Source: Motilibacter peucedani (lineage in GTDB: Bacteria > Actinomycetota > Actinomycetes > Motilibacterales > Motilibacteraceae). From it: 50,111 bases of DNA. The stretch is from assembly GCF_003634695.1 (NCBI RefSeq), contig NZ_RBWV01000003.1, positions 1-50,111 on the forward strand. Direction: 5' to 3'. Positions 1-7,491 of this stretch are shown here, piece after piece. Positions within the stretch are counted from its first letter, which is position 1. Every line of letters starts with the position of its first letter. The notes beneath the pieces were generated by a model, which was not told the DNA's origin, ran no database searches, and saw only the letters and a program-made list of their open reading frames with translations. The translations under genes were made by a program, and so were the position numbers.

Positions 1-179
1 GCAGGTCGCGGCCACCGACACCACCTCTACTCTGGCGACCGCAGGGGGAGCGACGCGATCATGCATCAGATGCAATAGCGGACGTTCTGGTTGACGTAAG
101 CAACGTTATCGGCGGCCGAGCAGTGGTAGATCCGCTGAGGCCTGAGGGTGCTTGTACAAGCGCGCTGAAAGCTCCTCCT
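1..179. other. left-end region without a called gene
   Basis: No coding region can be supported here. A perfect 12-bp palindrome, GCTTGTACAAGC, lies at 150-161, just beyond the stop of the leftward gene at 180-1115. It could be a short terminator stem or a protein-binding site. The sequence GACGTAAGCAACGTTATC at 93-110 resembles, in reverse, a shortened version of the operator motif found near 17.7 kb, but it is one base short and was not counted as a copy. Confidence 0.4.
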
Positions 180-1115
180 CTAGACGTCCCGTTTGACTGA
201 AGGAGCCGTGTCAAATAGGACGTCCTCCCTCAACGTGTAGACGTTGCGCCGGCGTGGGGCAGCGAGGAGCGAAGTAGTCAAGGGGCGACGGCTGACGGTG
301 ACCAGGCCCAGCGCGCGCAGGCTGTCTAGTCCGCGTCTCCGCGTCTCCTCGGACAGTCTGTAATGAGCGTCGGCGATCCCCGGAGAGAACCAAATGGCCT
401 CCTGCTGGCGGCCGGAGGCGCGGGAGAGAAGGATCAACAGCATCGCGAGCGCTGGTCCCCCGAGAGTTGCGATCCAGCCTTGAGTCCACAGCTCGCTCGG
501 CACCTTGAAGTACCGGTGACGGCCGAAGTCGTCGCCCTTCTGCTTCAACTCCACGATCCGCTGGCCCGGAAGCGTGTACGGCAGCCCGCTCGCTGAGTCT
601 TCAAGGAGGAGGATCCGCGGCGGGCCTCCGACCTTCGCCTCCACCTTGATCAACTTCAACTTAGCCAGCTGCCGGATAGCCGCGTTGACGCGCTGCGCTC
701 CCCGTCCTCCGGGGTCGGGCAGTCCGATGAGCATCGCCCAGGCTCTCGCCGCCGCTACGACGTCATGCGGCTCGCCAACGGCCACCCAAAGCAGTGAGAG
801 AGCGATCTTGAGTTTGACTTCGCCTCCTCGTCCGCCGCGGACGAGCTGCGCCATGGGCGGCGGCGGGCCGTTTGGGTCGTTCTGGTCCAGGAACGCGGCC
901 CTGACCTGCGCAGCAGGGCGGTTGACCCGCTCCTTCAGTTCGCGAGCCACCTCGATCGAAGTCCTGACCCGGTCGCCAGTGTTTTCAGGCGGAGAAGAAA
1001 CTGGCTGTGCCACCCGCTGTCCCTGGTCATCACTTAGGTCATTCCTAGTCTCCGCCACGGACAAAGGGTAGCACCGCCACAGGCCATGGGTATGACCGCT
1101 CCGAAGCATGGCCAC
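180..1115 (-). CDS. winged-helix-like plasmid protein, possibly replication-related
   Basis: A 311-residue protein of unproved role. Its N-terminal 45 residues look unstructured. Residues about 50-160 are helical, with the phrase VNAAIRQLAKLKLIKVEAK that looks like a winged-helix recognition region. The C-terminal part has a second such segment: LSEETRRRGLDSLRALGLV followed by a basic wing, ending TLREDVLFDT. Two winged-helix-like segments in one protein recall plasmid replication initiators, but I did not recognise a named family. The GTG at 1115 is the longest start; ATG at 1109 and GTG at 1058 are also possible because the ribosome site is weak. The gene stands alone on its strand, and its upstream DNA (1116-1638) holds terminator-like hairpins. 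Confidence 0.6.
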   Translation of the reverse strand: MAMLRSGHTHGLWRCYPLSVAETRNDLSDDQGQRVAQPVSSPPENTGDRVRTSIEVARELKERVNRPAAQVRAAFLDQNDPNGPPPPMAQLVRGGRGGEVKLKIALSLLWVAVGEPHDVVAAARAWAMLIGLPDPGGRGAQRVNAAIRQLAKLKLIKVEAKVGGPPRILLLEDSASGLPYTLPGQRIVELKQKGDDFGRHRYFKVPSELWTQGWIATLGGPALAMLLILLSRASGRQQEAIWFSPGIADAHYRLSEETRRRGLDSLRALGLVTVSRRPLTTSLLAAPRRRNVYTLREDVLFDTAPSVKRDV

Positions 1116-1336
1116 GCAACGCTAAGCGCGTGTACGCTGCATGGAGCCTCCAGGGCGTGGGCCTCGCTGTCGAGCGAGGACACCAGTATGCCCTTGACAA
1201 GCAACGGGTCACGTGCGACTCTGCAGATGCTCATCACGTGAGGACGCGTCGGATCCCTGGCCGAAGCTCCTCATGAGGCGGGCAGATGGGGACCCATTAC
1301 TCGCTATCTGTCCCGCCTCGGCGTGATGGCCAGGTA

Positions 1337-1362
1337 GGCCCCTCGCCTTCGGGCGAGGGGCC
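1337..1362. terminator. hairpin with TTCG tetraloop
   Basis: An 11-bp perfect stem, GGCCCCTCGCC paired with GGCGAGGGGCC, closes on a TTCG tetraloop, a very stable arrangement. It is followed by CTCTTGCC rather than a clean T tract, as is usual in high-GC actinobacteria. No neighbouring gene ends close by, so it may insulate the HEPN gene or mark a vanished gene. Confidence 0.6.
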
Positions 1363-1509
1363 CTCTTGCCTGAGGAGGCCCAAGCCTGCGACTCCGCGAG
1401 CGCCGGCTAGCACCAGTCGATCCTCGTGCTGGTCGGCAGTAACCGAGGGCGCTCATCCTGGCCGGGCCGGCCGGGCGACGGTCCATGCATCTGGGTCCAG
1501 ACGCACTTA

Positions 1510-1537
1510 AGGGGTCCGACCGCTAGGTCAGACCCCT
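1510..1537. terminator. hairpin upstream of the HEPN gene
   Basis: A 12-bp stem with one C-A mismatch (AGGGGTCCGACC against GGTCAGACCCCT) and a GCTA loop lies about 100 bp before the HEPN gene. It is probably a terminator insulating that gene. An attenuator in its leader is the alternative. Confidence 0.5.
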
Positions 1538-1638
1538 CATGTGGCCATCCACATTAGGCACGCGGGACCCGGATGGCTGGGGAGTCCACATGCACGAACA
1601 CCACTACGTTACATGCCGTCAAGGGAGGTGTCCAACCA

Positions 1639-2343
1639 ATGAAGCCACGAGATGAGTTGGCCACCAGCTCGGAGCAGCAGAAGGATCTTGACAGGCTGTT
1701 GTCCGAGGCGCGCATGGGCAGCTACCAGACCGCGGCGGCGGGAGCGCCTGGCGCGGCCCTCTCGTCGCTCGACGTCTACGTCTACAACATGAGGCTTGCA
1801 GGCGCCCTCCTCGGCCCGTTGCACCTGCTTGAGGTGGTCATTCGGAACGCCATGCATGAGCAACTGACCAGGCACTTGGGACGCCCCGATTGGTGGGAGT
1901 CGGACGCCGTCACCTTCGAGGACTGGCAGGACAGGAGTCTGGAGAAGGCGGAGTTGGACGTCGACAGGGTCTGTAGGAACGGGGGGCGTGACCCGGTGCC
2001 GGGCGACACAGTCGCGGCGCTCGAGTTCGGATTCTGGGTAGGGCTGCTCGGGCCGGGCTTTGAGCGAGATCTGTGGCGCCCAGCCTTGCAGCAAGCGTTC
2101 CCCAACAACCGGCGCGGCCGCGACGGGCTGTACAAGATGCTGAGCAGACTCCGTCGGCTACGCAATCGAGTCGGCCACCACGAGCCTGTACATGACCGCG
2201 TCAACCTGCGGCAGTACGAAGACATCATCAACGCCATCAAGTTTGTGAGCGTGCCGGTCAGTGTATGGGTGGACGACCGATCACTTGTCCCAGTGGTGCT
2301 GCAACAAGCTCCCGGCACAGGACTCAAGGTGCAGCACTTCTAA
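1639..2343 (+). CDS. Abi-like HEPN-domain protein
   Basis: A 234-residue protein of the AbiD/F-like (Abi_2) type. Residues about 45-80 contain the phrase LDVYVYNMRLAGALLGPLHL followed by EVVIRNAMHEQL. Residues 175-180 carry RNRVGH, the Rx4H signature of HEPN domains, followed by HEPVH. Family members are typically metal-independent RNases acting in abortive infection or toxin systems, so a phage-defence role is plausible. The ATG at 1639 is chosen because AAGGGAGG lies at 1621-1628; an upstream ATG at 1573 has no such site. A hairpin 100 bp upstream suggests its own transcription unit. No antitoxin is evident next door. The function is inferred from the family only. Confidence 0.75.
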   Translation: MKPRDELATSSEQQKDLDRLLSEARMGSYQTAAAGAPGAALSSLDVYVYNMRLAGALLGPLHLLEVVIRNAMHEQLTRHLGRPDWWESDAVTFEDWQDRSLEKAELDVDRVCRNGGRDPVPGDTVAALEFGFWVGLLGPGFERDLWRPALQQAFPNNRRGRDGLYKMLSRLRRLRNRVGHHEPVHDRVNLRQYEDIINAIKFVSVPVSVWVDDRSLVPVVLQQAPGTGLKVQHF

Positions 2344-2635
2344 GCGGCCGCTGTTTCTCTGACTGGAGTATCGCCGCGCCCATGTAGATCACCGACTTGC
2401 GTCGGCATGTGTGCCTGGCGACGGGTAGCTGCGTTGCAGCAGCGACGCTCGGTACACCCAGTCGCGGCAGGCCTATCGTTGCGCTCGTCCCTCGGATCCG
2501 GGTGGCGGAGTGCGCCCGGGGGCGGCCATAGACGGTGCTGATCGCGCCGGACCTGCCGCAGTCCTCAGGGCTGCCAGGCCTTGCCGGGGCGGGCTCTGTT
2601 TGCCGCCGAGGGATCTCAGACAGGATCCTGCTCAC
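2344..2635. other. intergenic region
   Basis: About 290 bases separate the HEPN gene from the next rightward gene. Open frames run through it on both strands but show no family signal and no start with a ribosome site. I see nothing else in it. Confidence 0.4.
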
Positions 2636-3217
2636 GTGATCAGCGAAGTTCCACGCCCACCCCAAGCCACAACTCTCTCTGGTGACGAGCCTCTAGCTGG
2701 TGTGGGCTGCACCGTCCGCGATTTCTGGGCGTGGTCGTTGTCAGACCTGCGCTCGAACACGGCCCGATCCAAACTGGCTGAGTTTCTCGTATCGCGAGCA
2801 CTCGATGCCACCGGGTTCCCGCATGTCGAGTGGGACAGCTGTGATGTCCGGACGACCGACGGCATCGCTGTCGAAGTTAAGGCAGGCGCCTACCTGCAGA
2901 CGTGGGAACAGCGCACGCTGTCGGCGGTCAGCTTCGGGGGCCTACGAGCACGTACGTGGTCACCCCAAGAGCGGCGCTACACCCCCAGCTCCACCTACAA
3001 CGCCGACGTTTACGTGTTCGCCCTGATGCACGCGAGCGACCACGGCTCGTATGCCGCGCTAGACGTCGCGCAGTGGTCCTTTTGGGTCCTCTCCCAGGCG
3101 CACGTCGCGGCCACTGGTCAGAGTTCACTCGGCCTCAACCGAGTGAAAGCTCTGGCCGGGGAGCCCATTCCGTACGGCTTACTGGCCGCCGGCATACGCG
3201 CCGCAGCAAGCGCCTGA
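2636..3217 (+). CDS. hypothetical protein, possible PD-(D/E)XK-like nuclease
   Basis: A 193-residue protein that I cannot name. The GTG at 2636 follows AGGA at a 10-base distance. A longer frame starting at 2510 would add a proline- and arginine-rich leader without a site. The core has EFLVSRALDATG, then WDSCDVRTTDGIAVEVKAG. The spacing of the aspartates (WDSCDVRTTDG) and EVK fits a PD-(D/E)XK nuclease motif (D...ExK). Downstream NADVYVFALM and WSFWVLSQ look like core strands. If right, it would be a DNA endonuclease. It follows the HEPN gene by 290 bp on the same strand, so a defence role is possible. The nuclease assignment rests on motif reading alone. Confidence 0.6.
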   Translation: MISEVPRPPQATTLSGDEPLAGVGCTVRDFWAWSLSDLRSNTARSKLAEFLVSRALDATGFPHVEWDSCDVRTTDGIAVEVKAGAYLQTWEQRTLSAVSFGGLRARTWSPQERRYTPSSTYNADVYVFALMHASDHGSYAALDVAQWSFWVLSQAHVAATGQSSLGLNRVKALAGEPIPYGLLAAGIRAAASA

Positions 3218-3533
3218 CGGGGCCGAGTCTCGTCCCGGCGTCATCGGCGGACACAGCGGTGCGACTGAAGGATCTTCAGCAGAGTGTCGGCGAGCTGCGT
3301 TGGCGCCTCAAGGACGCGGGACGAAACGGAAGCCATGTCGAGCACAGTCCGGAGGCTCGACCGTCCAGGCCCTGAGCCTTGCCTACGGCTCATGCCGCCG
3401 ACAGGGGGCGCGGCAACGTCTGCGCGCAAGCAGCGAACGTAAGGCACCACGCCGGGCGGGGTGTCACTGCGCGCTGTGCGACGACAGCTCTTCTGACCAA
3501 GCGGGCAGTGCAAGCAGCGGAAACTGCGCCTGT
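3218..3533. other. intergenic region
   Basis: About 315 bases lie between the tail of the rightward hypothetical gene and the tail of the leftward transfer operon. A 90-codon leftward frame exists, but its composition (no conserved pattern, many Arg/Ser) looks like chance. Nothing else is supported. Confidence 0.35.
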
Positions 3534-3725
3534 CTAGCAGTCAACTAGGCGTGCAGTGGCGCAAGGCCAGCTGTACTGACACTCCTGACAGACCTGCAGC
3601 CCATCAGCGTCTGCCCCCAGCGGGCGGTGCAACGCGCGCAACTCGTCCACCAGACACTCGTACGGACGACCACCGAAGTGTCGGTCGAGGTGCGGCTGCG
3701 CCGCCCGCAGCATGGCCCGAGCCAC
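3534..3725 (-). CDS. small cysteine-containing hypothetical protein
   Basis: A 63-residue protein whose C-terminus reads VCQECQYSWPCATARLV. The CxxC followed by WPC and AT resembles short zinc-finger-like tails seen in small proteins of actinobacterial phages and plasmids. The GTG at 3725 is the only usual start in frame; the reading frame is open for several codons upstream, so the true start may be a rarer codon. It would be the last gene of the long leftward operon, about 150 bp after the glycosylase-like gene. The function is unknown and the gene is less secure than its neighbours. Confidence 0.4.
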   Translation of the reverse strand: MARAMLRAAQPHLDRHFGGRPYECLVDELRALHRPLGADADGLQVCQECQYSWPCATARLVDC

Positions 3726-3874
3726 CTGGTACTGGCCGCCCGGCTGGGACAGTAGTAGGCAGCATGCGCGCGGCTGCCTCTACCGCCTCAGCCAGGTGCT
3801 CACTCACCGCAGCAGCATCGGCCGATTTGTGCGTGGTCTGAGCAGCCCACGACAGACCTTTCCGGCCTGGGGGT

Positions 3875-4525
3875 CTACAGCAGCGCCTCTGCGGCGGCCC
3901 GGTACGCCTCGTCTCGGTGCGTCTGCCGCCGCTCCCGTTCCTCGGGGTCCGGATGGCGCAGTGCTCCACGGGCGGGGTGGTAGGTCGGGATGACGGTGAG
4001 CGCGCCGGACCGGGCGACGTCTCGAAGGCTCGGGCGACGTCGCACAGCGCGGCTCCAACTGGATTGAGCCTCCTTCCCTTGCAACAGCACGACCTGTACG
4101 TGAGGCATGAGATCGAGCAGCTCGAGCAGCGGGTCGACGCCGGCGTTGAGCTCGGCGCCGGTCGGCGGTGTCTGAGACTCCTTGAACCAGGGGTAGGCGT
4201 TCCATGGCGTGACGTCTCGCGGTTCGATCCCAGCCTGGGCGAAGGCGAGGGCCTGCCGTTCTGCGGTCGGGTCGTCGTTCTCGATGCACAGGAAGCCAGA
4301 ACCAACCCCGTCCTGGGTCGCTCGTCCGGGATCGCGAAGCACGGACAGGACGCGGGCCTCCACTCCCCCGTGCCAGGGGGCGACATGCGGCATCCACCCG
4401 CGGCCGTCTCGGTCGCGGAGCCGGTCGACGAGCTCGTTGACCGGGCGGACGTGCGGGGCGTAGCGGTCGCGTTCTTGAGCTTGGCGGAACTCAGCTCTCG
4501 CCATGAGTCGGTGGTCGGTCGTCAT
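3875..4525 (-). CDS. uracil-DNA glycosylase superfamily protein
   Basis: A 216-residue protein. Residues 105-113 read VTPWNAYPW and residues 180-191 read PTYHPARGALRH, matching the two active-site loops of the uracil-DNA glycosylase superfamily (a WNxxPW-type loop and the HPS/HPAR loop). LLELLDLMPHVQVVLLQGKEAQ at 134-155 is the central strand-helix. Known relatives remove uracil or other damaged bases from DNA. Its start overlaps the stop of the 67-residue gene by 4 bp (ATGA), so it is translationally coupled within the transfer operon. Single-stranded DNA entering a recipient may need such repair; that link is inference. Substrate specificity cannot be told. Confidence 0.75.
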   Translation of the reverse strand: MTTDHRLMARAEFRQAQERDRYAPHVRPVNELVDRLRDRDGRGWMPHVAPWHGGVEARVLSVLRDPGRATQDGVGSGFLCIENDDPTAERQALAFAQAGIEPRDVTPWNAYPWFKESQTPPTGAELNAGVDPLLELLDLMPHVQVVLLQGKEAQSSWSRAVRRRPSLRDVARSGALTVIPTYHPARGALRHPDPEERERRQTHRDEAYRAAAEALL

Positions 4526-4725
4526 ATGCCACGGCGGGCGCTCGGAAGCTCGAGCAGCGTCGGCTGCAGAAGATCGCGGCGCAGTCGAAGGGCAGCGACA
4601 AGTCGGTCATGCAAGGCGGCGTCGGAGCGGTCGGTGTCCCAGGCGTCCGCGAGCACCGCGATCCGGTGCTCCAAGGTCACGAGTTCGGAGTCCACACGCG
4701 ACACTCTGCAGCACGGGTCAGACAC
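4522..4725 (-). CDS. small hypothetical protein (67 aa) with a paralogue at 40.5 kb
   Basis: A 67-residue, probably alpha-helical protein containing RVDSELVTLEHRIAVLADAW and LRRDLLQPTLLEL. It overlaps the next gene by 4 bp and follows the ArdC fusion gene by 51 bp, so it is part of the leftward operon. A 50-residue homologue is encoded at 40451-40603, with VDSRLVDLNVRVALLADAW and RRDYLQPALQLL aligned. Recurrence of the pattern at two loci makes it a real gene of unknown function. The helical heptad character suggests a small binding partner, which is inference. Confidence 0.65.
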   Translation of the reverse strand: MSDPCCRVSRVDSELVTLEHRIAVLADAWDTDRSDAALHDRLVAALRLRRDLLQPTLLELPSARRGI

Positions 4726-4776
4726 AAACGCCTGGGACGACGACCACCACCGCCGCGGTTGGAGGAGTCCGCACGC

Positions 4777-7134
4777 CTACAGCCGCACCGACCGCCCCTG
4801 CGGCTGGCGCTTCGTCGTCGCGATCCGGGGCTCGTCCAGCTGACCGGCCCGAGCGCCGGCACCAGCCGCGGCGGGAAAGGCTGCCGCGGCGAGAGCCACC
4901 GGTGACGTCACGCCCGCTGCCGCGGGCTCGGCTCGCCCCCGAGGGGACGCTCCCCCGCGCTCGTCAGCAGCCTCGCGGTACGCCTCGAACACCGTGGCCG
5001 GCAGCAGCCCATGCAGCGTGGTGGCGCGGGCCATCTGCTGCGCCGCGCGCTCGAGCGGCATCGCTGCCAGCTCGCGGGCCAGGGCACGGGTGGCGGCGAC
5101 GGTCCCCTCGGCGGTGCCCAGGTCCCATCCCTGCAGGTGCGCGTCGGTGACCCGATTGGCGAGGGGGCGCGCCGCGGCCGCTTCGAGGGACTGCTGCAGG
5201 ACGTCGGACCCGTACTCCGCATACAGGGTGGAGGGGTCCGCGCCGGGTAGCCCGGGCGCGTAGGTCGGCCACGCATCTACAGCGCGGAGGAGGGGGTAGG
5301 CGGCGAGCGATGCGGCCGCGCCGGCGGCGTCCTCGTCGAAGGCGGTCACCACTCCCCTGTCAGCGAGCGAGAGGCGGGCGTCGAGCTGCGCGACGTGCTC
5401 GGCGGTGAGCGCGGTGCCACCGGGCGCGACGCCGACGTGCCGGCCTTCGCCGGCGGCGGTGACGGCGAGCGCGTCCCACGGCCCCTCGGTGATGACTGGG
5501 ATGGCGCCCTGGTCGAGCGCAGCAGAGACGGCGGGGGCGCCGAGGCCGTAGAGGTGCTCGCTCTTGCGGTAGAGCGCCGTCTGTGGGGAGTTGAGGTACT
5601 TCGGGGCGGCGCCGTCCTTGCCGGCGTCGGGCTCGAGGGATCGGCCGATGAAGGCGATGACCCGGCCTGCTGCGTCCGGTGTCCCTGCCGTGGCGACGTC
5701 GTGCACGGGGAACATGACCCGGTTGCGGAACCGGTCGACGACGGTGCCGCGGTTGGTGCGCAGGCCGAGGCCGGAGTCGAGGAGCTGTTCGTCGCTGTAG
5801 CCGAGCTGGCGCAGGTGGTCGGTGAGGCTGGTCCAGGTGGCGGGCGCGTAGCCGACCCCGTAGCCGGCGAGGACCTCGGCGGGCAGCCCGCGGGCGTGGA
5901 CGTGGTCCGCGACGGCGGAGGTTGGCTGCTGGAGCTCGTGCAGCATCCGCTCCATGTAGAAGACCTCGGCGTGCGCGTGGATCGTGAGCAGGACCGCCCG
6001 GTCGGTGCCGTAGCCGGAGCTCAGTGAGGTGGGGCCGGCCGCTGGCTGCTCGTGCAGGGCCGCGCGGGTGGCCTCGGCCCATTCGCGCAGGTCGACCGTG
6101 GCGGTGGTGCTGGCGGCGACGTGCTCGACGAGGTCGGAGTCGAGGGTCTCGGCCTGCTCAGGCTGGGTGACGGCCAGCACGGTGGTCGCGGCGGACAGCA
6201 CCCGACGGGCGGTGTCGCGGACGACCTGCTCAGGGTCGGTGGCGTCGCGGCCGGCGGCCCAGCCAGCGACGTAGGCGAAGGTGTAGTCCTCGGTCGGCAG
6301 GCCGTGAGCGGCGGCGACGAGGTAGGCGACGGACTCAGCCTCGACCTCCTGCTCCGGGCGGCCATGCGCACGGCCGGGCTCGCCGTGCTCGCTGCCCGCG
6401 CCATGCCGGGGATCGTGAAGCAGGACGTGGCCCAGCTCATGCGCGAGGGTCTTGACGGCCTGAGCGTCATCGACGTCGGCGCGGATGACGACCTCGTCGG
6501 CCGCGAAGTCGGTGTAGCCGTTCGCCGGCGTCGTGTCCCCGCGGCTCACGGTGAAGCTCCGGTCGGCGGCGAGGGAGGCGAGCGCGTCCCACAGGCCGTC
6601 GGGCGCTGCGCCTTCGAGCAGCTGGGGTCGTGGTGGCTCGGGCAGCGGTTCGCCGGTGGTCTGGGAGACGTCCCACACGTAGGTCGGGCGGAAGCCGACG
6701 ATCTGGCCGGTGCGCCGCTCGGCGTCACTGCCGCTGCTATCAACGCTAGGGGTGCTAGCCGCACTAGCGTCCCTATCCGCCGGGGTCGGCTGCTCCCCTG
6801 TCTCGCCGTCACGGCTGCGGCGGACGACGGGGGCCAAGATCGCTAGGCCCTTCTCGCCCTTGGTGACTTGGCGTCCGAGTGCCTGCCAGGCGCGGTAGCC
6901 GGCGACGGCGGTTGCGTCGGGCTTCTGCGCCGCGATGAGCAGCTGGTTGTTGAACGAGTACGTCGGAAACTTGGCGGCGGTATCGAGCCAGCGCTTCCAG
7001 TCCGAGCCCGTGGAGAGGGACCGGACCTGGGCGGCGAGTGTGTCGTGCAGGTCCGCGAGCTTCTCCTCGCGTGCCTGCTCCCTCTTGGCCTGCTCTGCGG
7101 CCGATACCGGCCGCCGCTTGGTGGCGGCCATCAC
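4777..7134 (-). CDS. ArdC-like ssDNA-binding / zincin protease / DnaG-Toprim fusion protein
   Basis: A 785-residue multidomain protein. Residues 25-105 resemble the ArdC N-terminal ssDNA-binding domain (WKRWLDTAAKFPTYSFNNQLLI, then GEKGLAIL). Residues 232-236 are HELGH, the zinc site of the ArdC metallopeptidase, with EVEAESVAYLVA at 263-274 supplying further ligands. From about 410 a DnaG-like core begins (RGLPAEVLAGYGVGYAP, RFRNRVMFPV, GRSL, PKYLNSP). The Toprim acidic residues follow in VITEGPWDA (E550) and VVTAFDEDAAG (598-604). ArdC proteins protect entering plasmid DNA from restriction; the Toprim half suggests primase action on transferred ssDNA. Residues 120-133, a linker, coincide with a 9-bp CTAG array (6737-6776). 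GTG at 7134 or ATG at 7131 overlaps the preceding stop. Confidence 0.85.
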   Translation of the reverse strand: MMAATKRRPVSAAEQAKREQAREEKLADLHDTLAAQVRSLSTGSDWKRWLDTAAKFPTYSFNNQLLIAAQKPDATAVAGYRAWQALGRQVTKGEKGLAILAPVVRRSRDGETGEQPTPADRDASAASTPSVDSSGSDAERRTGQIVGFRPTYVWDVSQTTGEPLPEPPRPQLLEGAAPDGLWDALASLAADRSFTVSRGDTTPANGYTDFAADEVVIRADVDDAQAVKTLAHELGHVLLHDPRHGAGSEHGEPGRAHGRPEQEVEAESVAYLVAAAHGLPTEDYTFAYVAGWAAGRDATDPEQVVRDTARRVLSAATTVLAVTQPEQAETLDSDLVEHVAASTTATVDLREWAEATRAALHEQPAAGPTSLSSGYGTDRAVLLTIHAHAEVFYMERMLHELQQPTSAVADHVHARGLPAEVLAGYGVGYAPATWTSLTDHLRQLGYSDEQLLDSGLGLRTNRGTVVDRFRNRVMFPVHDVATAGTPDAAGRVIAFIGRSLEPDAGKDGAAPKYLNSPQTALYRKSEHLYGLGAPAVSAALDQGAIPVITEGPWDALAVTAAGEGRHVGVAPGGTALTAEHVAQLDARLSLADRGVVTAFDEDAAGAAASLAAYPLLRAVDAWPTYAPGLPGADPSTLYAEYGSDVLQQSLEAAAARPLANRVTDAHLQGWDLGTAEGTVAATRALARELAAMPLERAAQQMARATTLHGLLPATVFEAYREAADERGGASPRGRAEPAAAGVTSPVALAAAAFPAAAGAGARAGQLDEPRIATTKRQPQGRSVRL
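6737..6776. repeat. 9-bp-phased CTAG array inside the ArdC-fusion gene
   Basis: CTAT/CTAG/CTAG/CTAG/CTAT tetramers begin at 6737, 6746, 6755, 6764 and 6773, exactly 9 bp apart. CTAG is otherwise scarce in this DNA. The array lies in codons of a Ser/Ala/Asp linker, and 9 bp is three codons, so the reading frame is kept. Four similar arrays lie in the partition region. It is a likely protein-binding site embedded in coding DNA. Confidence 0.7.
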
Positions 7135-7295
7135 CGCCGCCCGAAGTCGCGGGCTCCGGGGGCCCGGCGCTGTGCGGCGACCAGCTGGTCGATCGTGTCC
7201 TGCTGGGCGGTGACGGTGCGGCGGAGCTCGTCGAGCTGCTGCTGCAGGTCGGCGAGTACGGCCCCGGCGTCAACGGGCAGCGTGGGGGTGGCCAT
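7131..7295 (-). CDS. 54-aa coiled-coil protein
   Basis: A 54-residue frame, MATPTLPVDAGAVLADLQQQ onward, with a leucine/isoleucine heptad pattern (LADLQQQLDELRRTVTAQQDTIDQL) that predicts a short coiled coil. Its stop TGA overlaps the ArdC-fusion start (GTGA or TGATG), which is the operon's usual coupling. A GAGG-type site precedes the ATG. The function is unknown; a small oligomerization or adaptor protein of the transfer apparatus is possible. Confidence 0.6.
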   Translation of the reverse strand: MATPTLPVDAGAVLADLQQQLDELRRTVTAQQDTIDQLVAAQRRAPGARDFGRR

Positions 7296-7491
7296 CGGTT
7301 CCTCCGGAGCGGGTGCGGGTGGCGGTCGGTTCGGTGCGGTCGAGCGAGGGCGCGGCCGCCAGATCGAGCAGCGGCACCGGATAAGCGGCAGCGGCGAGAG
7401 CGGGTGCCGTTGCGGTGGACCCTGGAGCGTCCTCGGCGGGAGTCGCGGGCAGCGGCGGGCTCTCGCAGGCAGGGTCTAGGTCGGTGGTCAC
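7270..7491 (-). CDS. small Ala/Pro-rich hypothetical protein
   Basis: A 73-residue frame starting with ATG at 7491, which overlaps the stop of the 544-residue gene by 4 bp (ATGA). It overlaps the 54-residue gene by 26 bp at its end. The sequence is Ala-, Pro- and Thr-rich with no domain. The coupling favours a real gene, but its low complexity leaves it uncertain. Confidence 0.4.
   Translation of the reverse strand: MTTDLDPACESPPLPATPAEDAPGSTATAPALAAAAYPVPLLDLAAAPSLDRTEPTATRTRSGGTDGHPHAAR

Larger units (their letters stand above)
1116..1638. other. intergenic region between divergent genes
   Basis: About 520 bases hold no convincing gene. Two strong hairpins (1337-1362 and 1510-1537) lie in it and are listed separately. 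Short open frames here have skewed composition and no ribosome binding site. Promoters for the leftward gene at 1115 and the rightward HEPN gene at 1639 must lie here, but I could not place them with confidence. Confidence 0.4.

Noticed and set aside
93-110. A possible fifth operator copy near the left end
   Set aside because: In reverse it resembles the motif but is one base shorter in the centre, so the arms cannot be aligned, and it is beyond the 3' end of a gene.
3241-3513. A 90-codon minus-strand frame
   Set aside because: No ribosome site, no recognised pattern, and it starts in noncoding DNA between convergent genes.
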